Of a stretch of DNA of 64,000 nucleotides, positions 59,815 to 64,000 are shown piece after piece. The stretch comes from Atopsyche davidsoni. Taxonomy: Eukaryota > Arthropoda > Insecta > Trichoptera > Hydrobiosidae. The translations under genes were made by a program, and so were the position numbers. Each line of letters begins with the position of its first letter. Within the stretch, counting starts at the first letter, position 1. Under the pieces are notes generated by a model that saw only the letters and a list, made by a program, of their open reading frames with translations, did no database searches and was not told the origin of the DNA. The stretch lies in the NCBI GenBank assembly GCA_022113835.1, contig JAILWY010000027.1, positions 932,501-996,500 on the forward strand. The letters are read 5' to 3'.

Positions 59815-59921
59815 CTGCGACGAAAGAGAAAAAAAAAACTATATATTACAGATTTCAGCATGTCTCTTTCATGGATGTTGAGGCGTACAAAGTTATGACT
59901 GACCCCTGTCAGTGTTTAAAT

Positions 59922-60620
59922 CAGAGGTTCCCAAACTTTTTGACCCGTCGACTCCTTGTCGAGTTTTCCTGTTTTTCGTAGACCTTGCTAATATTGAATT
60001 TTTACATTTGACCGGATTTTTTGTCCGTTATATCCGAAATCCGTTAAACAGGGCTCCGTTATGTCGAGGTTTTACTGTACACCTTTATAAATAAAATCTC
60101 ACATAATGCAAATATAGTAACGTTCACTAAAAAAATCAATTCTTTTAATGGGAGGGTGGGTCTGATGCTTTGATAGCAAATTTTCAATATTTGGCTTCAA
60201 ATAAGTCAGATTTAACTTTAAATCTCCTCGCCCAGTGATTTCTAATATCTTTCTTTTTTTTGTTGTAAGAAGAATGGCAACCGCACTGAAACCCTTTTCC
60301 ACGAGGAATGAAGATGGTAAAGTTATCAAAAACCTTCTTGCGATAGTCCATAATGCAGGATAAATAGCAGGTATGTCCCTCTGAAGCCAAAATTGCTGAT
60401 ATCCCTTTCTAAATTGCACCTTCAGTTCTTCATTAGTGCTTATTTCGATCAGTTCTTCTTGTAGTATGACTTCCGATTCTTCAATGTCACTTAGTGACAA
60501 TGTATTTTGGTGATGACCTGCTTAAATGGGATCCACTTTCGTAGACCCCCATTTACAGTTTATGGACCCCCAATTTAATTTTTCGCTGTCATCGACCCCT
60601 TGCAGGGCGGAATCGACCCC
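59922..60620 (-). mobile_element. hAT element remnant with one terminal repeat
   Basis: The left end CAGAGGTTCCCAAACTTTTT is a typical hAT terminal repeat. A transposase C-terminus follows on the minus strand, then short TTTCGTAGACCCCC- and TGGACCCCC-type subterminal repeats at about 60535-60620. The partner terminal repeat is not seen to 60700, so the element is truncated on the right (its 5' side). Confidence 0.7.
60099..60500 (-). pseudogene. hAT/ZBED-type transposase C-terminus
   Basis: A 133-residue open frame contains YQQFWLQRDIPAIYPALWTI, then ARRFLITLPSSFLVEKGFSA and RGDLKLNLTYLKPNIENLLS. This is the hAT dimerisation domain (the SS..VE.GFS motif) as found in ZBED5/SCAND3-like proteins and their parent transposons. 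The catalytic RNaseH domain and BED finger are absent, so it is a fragment, although the frame has remained open. Confidence 0.75.
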
Positions 60621-61265
60621 AGCCTTTCTATAATCTTATTCAACATGTCGAATAGATCCATTAATTAAGTCTCATATCTATTATGCTGTACAAGTATGAC
60701 GCATTTTTTGCTTGGGCGTTATTTTCAAGAATAATGTTTATTTTTCATTTAAAATATGGCTTTGCTTATCCAACGATGAAAAATAATTGCTCCCATTAAT
60801 TATTAACACATGTAAAGTTGGCGCTCTGAAAAGTTTAACAATTTTTCTCACAATTTCTGAGTGCTCGGGCAACCAACCCATAAACAATAACAATTTTGGA
60901 GTATTTTTTGTAAAAAATGTTTATCATAAGAGGCAAGTCCGCGGATTAATCAAATCACTTCCCTGTACAAACGTAACATCGGACGCACTTCAACGTACAT
61001 ACATAAATTAGTGTCTCATTGTATGACTTGCTAAACGACTAGGAGATTACAAAAGTGTAATGGCTATTTATGGCTTTTTTACAAATTTACCATTTAAGTT
61101 ACTTCTGGCAATCATTACCACACTTTCTAACAATCGCCATTCACTCATTTGTAAATAGTTTACGAAACTTCACTCAACTTGAAGATGCCAATCTAGCATG
61201 CTGGCAAAAGAAGTCGCGTCCACATAGTAGGAACATCAATGAATTTATTTTATATATAAATATTA

Positions 61266-61306
61266 TAGAGGAATTCCACCAAATACTTTCTGTCAAAAAT
61301 ATTGAA
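61266..61306 (+). repeat. Dispersed repeat tail, copy C
   Basis: GAATTCCACCAAATACTTTC followed by TGTCAAAAATATTGAATG; no hammerhead-like core was noticed in front of this copy. Confidence 0.65.
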
Positions 61307-61651
61307 TGTAGACATCTGAATTAAATATATAAAAATGATTTTGTTCAGACAAGAGGTTGTGGGGATTCAGAACATCGCTTCTTAAGGGAATCTCCAGTTA
61401 CATTAGGCAGGTACCATGTTTGCTGAAAACATTACTCTCTTTCCGAAGCAAAAGTTTTCGTTAACTTTTTAGCCTCTTCGTTTCAGATGTTTCAGAACAA
61501 AGTACCAAAGGAATTTAAGATAACTAAGTTCTCGCGTTTGGAAAAACCACTCCGCTTTCCAGAAACTTCTCCGGGAAAAATTCATTAACTTTTGCCCTGT
61601 CGGACTCTACCTGGGCCTAATTAACGGCATGTACTCGCTTAATGTTCCACA

Positions 61652-61733
61652 TTCTTCTTCTTCAGGAGCCTCTCCTCACAGCAGGCTGGTGACCATCTCA
61701 CTGAACATATCTCTATCCTGGGCCAGTCCCGAT
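61652..61733 (-). mobile_element. LINE 3'-end fragment (RTE-like)
   Basis: Minus strand GGACTGGCCCAGGATAGAGA, GGTCACCAGCCTGC, GTGAGGAGAGGC and a GAAGAAG run match the tail at 19940-20020. Confidence 0.7.
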
Positions 61734-62674
61734 TCCATATTAACAATACAAAAATTAATGGAATGACAAAGAAACCGTATAAAACTACTGTTAATTGATT
61801 CGACTAGCTTTACTATTAATACATATTGCAATAACTAACAGTTCTTTTAGAAAATTTATTTATATATATGTGATTAACTATCTGAAATCATATATTAATA
61901 GTCAAATGCATAGGAAATTACGTTATTTTTTATTACTGTATGTGTTTTGCTTTTCAAGGGCGTCTTCAGAGCAGACCTTCAGAACATGAAATTCTATACC
62001 AGTAACGTGTGAATTGTGCACGTTTGGTTAGTAAAACGAAGATCTACACTGCTTTCAATTCGACGCAGTCTGTTAAACTCAAAGGGGCTTTAAACACGAA
62101 AACAATGCGTCATAAAATCTAGAAACCAACAATAAAATCGCTATAAATGTTTCGAATGAACGAATCTCGACCTCTGCAAATATCCAGCAGTGATAAAAAT
62201 CGCGTAGAAATAAATAAGAAATAAGCCATTGATATCCGATCGGAGGCAGGGACGTTCAATATAAAGACCTTTTATGGAATTAAATAAAAGTCAGCAGATA
62301 CATAAGTATCCAATAAGGGATCCCGACGTGAAATAAAATGCTCTTGTATTTTTCATTTGATATTATTTATCGGCGAGCGTTGCACAGTGTTATTAAATCG
62401 TGCTTGCGACAGGGTTGTCTAAAGTCCAAAAAATATTTATATTTATATACCTATTACCTAAAAATATATATACACAAGAAATCAGAATGAGTAAAAATGC
62501 ATATTTATAAAAAAAAAATAAAAATACATTGTGTGCGTATATATAAAGTTTCATTAAAAAAACGAGAATACTTCTCGACATTTCAAACATAATAACGCTA
62601 AAAACGGTTTTTTTTTTAAATATTTATTAGTTGCCTTTATTATTAATAATAATAAAATATAAATTATATTTGTT

Positions 62675-62830
62675 TCAGCATCCCTGCGCCGTGGTCCAGA
62701 ACAGATCGTTCACGGTCAGTTTCCCAGAGCTTTGAAGTCGCAACACACGGCAGAGAGGCCCTTCAAAGGAAATAACCTCCCATCGCATACCGGAAAATCT
62801 CAGTTTCCTCCCCCGTGTTCCACTATCTCG
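62675..62830. other. Unexplained GC-rich block open on the minus strand
   Basis: The minus strand reads 37 codons from ATG 62788 (MRWEVISFEGPLCRVLRLQS and on to a stop at 62677-62675). The plus strand has an acceptor-like TTTGTTTCAG directly in front (to 62678) and reads HPCAVVQNRSFTVSFPEL before a stop. Sharp edges against AT-rich DNA suggest an inserted element or a conserved exon. Confidence 0.35.
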
Positions 62831-63137
62831 GAAAACTCACCCCTTCGTTACCATTAAAGTAATTATTTGATTATTAAAACATCCAACTATTTTTAATACT
62901 AATTTCATAAATTAATAAAAAAAATACACGATAATTGAATATAACATACTTGTTTTTAAACCTGTCTGTTTTCTACGAGGCGAAGACATTCAGACTGACA
63001 ATCTGATTAGTCTCTGTGTCCTCCTTGATGTAAATTGCTAAAACCCCGCATTTGGAGGAGTTTTTTTTTTCTTCTCAAATCTTCTCTTTGAATAGATGTT
63101 ACATAATTAAATTTTTTTTTAAATAATTTGTTGCTCC

Positions 63138-63200
63138 CCCAGGATTTGAGACTGAAACCTTATGCCTGTCAAGCAATCGTGCTTCACTGGTCTACGAGGG
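63138..63200 (-). mobile_element. Degenerate tRNA-like SINE head
   Basis: Minus strand CGTAGACCAGTGAAGCACG (A-box-like) and AGTCTCAAATCCTGG (B-box-like) at tRNA-like spacing. Confidence 0.4.
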
Positions 63201-63788
63201 GCTTTACGGAGACGCTGACTTGGCAAAATGCTCTGTATATAAAACACAAGCTATTGGTTTTTCTTTCCAAGCTATTTTATTTCCTTTAAATCTAACAAGC
63301 CAACTTTGACTTAAAATTTAAAAAGCAAAACTTATCATTAGTAAAGATATTTTCACTGTTTTATTTTTCCTCTTATATATAAATGGTGATAACCAAATGC
63401 ATTAAACAATATTAATATTATTCATTGTTTGTTTTATGAATATAAACTAACACAAAACGTTATACGCACGTGAATAATGTAATTTTTTTTTCACAATACA
63501 TCAATTTCGTGACGCTTAAAACTCGGTTAAAACATTTTCTTCATTTTCTCAGGCTTTTAAAATCTTACGTTATAAGCCAGAGTAAAACGTAATAGCTAAA
63601 TGCATTTAAACAAAGTCAGCTGAAAGGCTATGGGGGAATCCCCGGAGTACATTTATCAAGCTTCTAGCTTACAAATCAATGTGGCACACGGTCCACTGAG
63701 GGCAGCTCTAGGGTTTCAAGAACCGATGGAGGTCGCGCGGAATTGTGTCAGAGCAAGTAACGGGCACAAATATGTACTGCAACTGCTG

Positions 63789-63811
63789 GGCGCGGGTTCG
63801 AATCCGATTAC
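63789..63811 (+). mobile_element. Pol III B-box, SINE-like
   Basis: GGGTTCGAATCCG is an excellent tRNA T-arm/B-box sequence. A weak A-box-like GTCAGAGCAAGTAAC lies about 45 bases upstream (near 63748). It lies inside a short open frame that is probably not a gene. Confidence 0.4.
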
Positions 63812-63934
63812 ACTTGTTATAACACAACGCGGTCATAAAATCAGGATTTGAGTACAATTCAATGATACCAAATAGAGCGGACGCTCAAAGGCTCGATTGC
63901 TACTGCTGTGTACGTTTTTTTACGTGATTTGGAG

Positions 63935-64000
63935 GGATGTGCTCTGGAAGTATGTAGGGAGGCTCCTGCTATTGTTGCTGTAGCTTGCTGCAGAAGGAGT
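63935..64000 (-). repeat. Dispersed repeat, copy 2, cut by the window edge
   Basis: Shares a 23-bp identical stretch (63978-64000) and a following diverged phrase with 10676-10730, in opposite orientation. Confidence 0.6.

Larger units (their letters stand above)
59815..64000. other. Upstream or intronic sequence of the filamin-like gene
   Basis: No further CH-domain exon could be recognised on the minus strand. Contents: a hAT remnant (59922-60620), the dispersed tail (61266-61306), a LINE tail (61652-61733), an unexplained GC-rich block (62675-62830), a SINE-like head (63138-63200), a B-box piece (63789-63811) and a dispersed repeat at the edge. Confidence 0.6.

Noticed and set aside
59309..59881. 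Overlapping plus- and minus-strand frames of 122-168 codons
   Set aside because: GC-rich CH exon read in other frames or read into its intron; only 59814-59591 is supported.
63630..63851. 73-codon plus frame near the right edge as a gene
   Set aside because: Contains a Pol III B box and no domain; a SINE-like origin explains it better.

Overview
This window is nuclear DNA from an insect. The evidence is spliced genes with GT/AG introns of up to about 10 kb in very AT-rich non-coding sequence, a Rab11 protein almost identical in kind to insect Rab11, a multi-exon SLC46-type transporter, and a litter of arthropod-style mobile elements (RTE-like LINE ends, Tc1/mariner, hAT, tRNA-derived SINEs, Penelope-like termini). 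The order or species cannot be fixed from the sequence alone.

Layout. 1-8558: AT-rich flank with a degenerate ~110-bp tandem array, a deleted mariner-like element (2959-3521) and a three-copy short repeat (7095-7456). 8575-24927 (+): a 7-exon SLC46/proton-coupled folate transporter-like gene that reconstructs to 592 aa with every exon phase closing. Its second intron (10172-20882) is a transposon dump that includes a tandem duplication, a LINE fragment and a candidate LTR. 24928-30681: mostly AT-rich intergenic DNA and the Rab11 3' side, with one isolated GC-rich, exon-like block near 29.62 kb. 30682-45793 (-): Rab11, 5 coding exons, 214 aa, with large introns; one intron carries a GATA-site cluster around an 18-bp palindrome. 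45794-49542: Rab11 5' side and intergenic DNA. 49543-59814 (-): three exons of a long calponin-homology plus filamin-repeat protein (filamin/jitterbug-like) with a very long disordered tail; its N-terminal exons lie beyond the window or were not found. 59815-64000: intronic or upstream sequence with a hAT transposase remnant, a LINE tail, SINE-like pieces and an unexplained GC-rich block.

The most interesting structure is non-coding. A Penelope-like retroelement end sits in the intron of the filamin-like gene (56731-56899). On the minus strand it spells a hammerhead ribozyme: both core boxes, a 6-bp stem II, a palindromic minimal stem III and a closing stem I, extended by a long inverted repeat. 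Two further loci (11166-11251 and 39325-39467) share the same architecture with altered core bases, suggesting a second, diverged hammerhead-derived family.

The three genes look functionally independent. Rab11 directs recycling-endosome traffic, the SLC46 protein is a membrane solute carrier and the filamin-like protein is probably an actin-associated scaffold. No operon-like logic applies. No CRISPR, rRNA or intact tRNA gene was seen.
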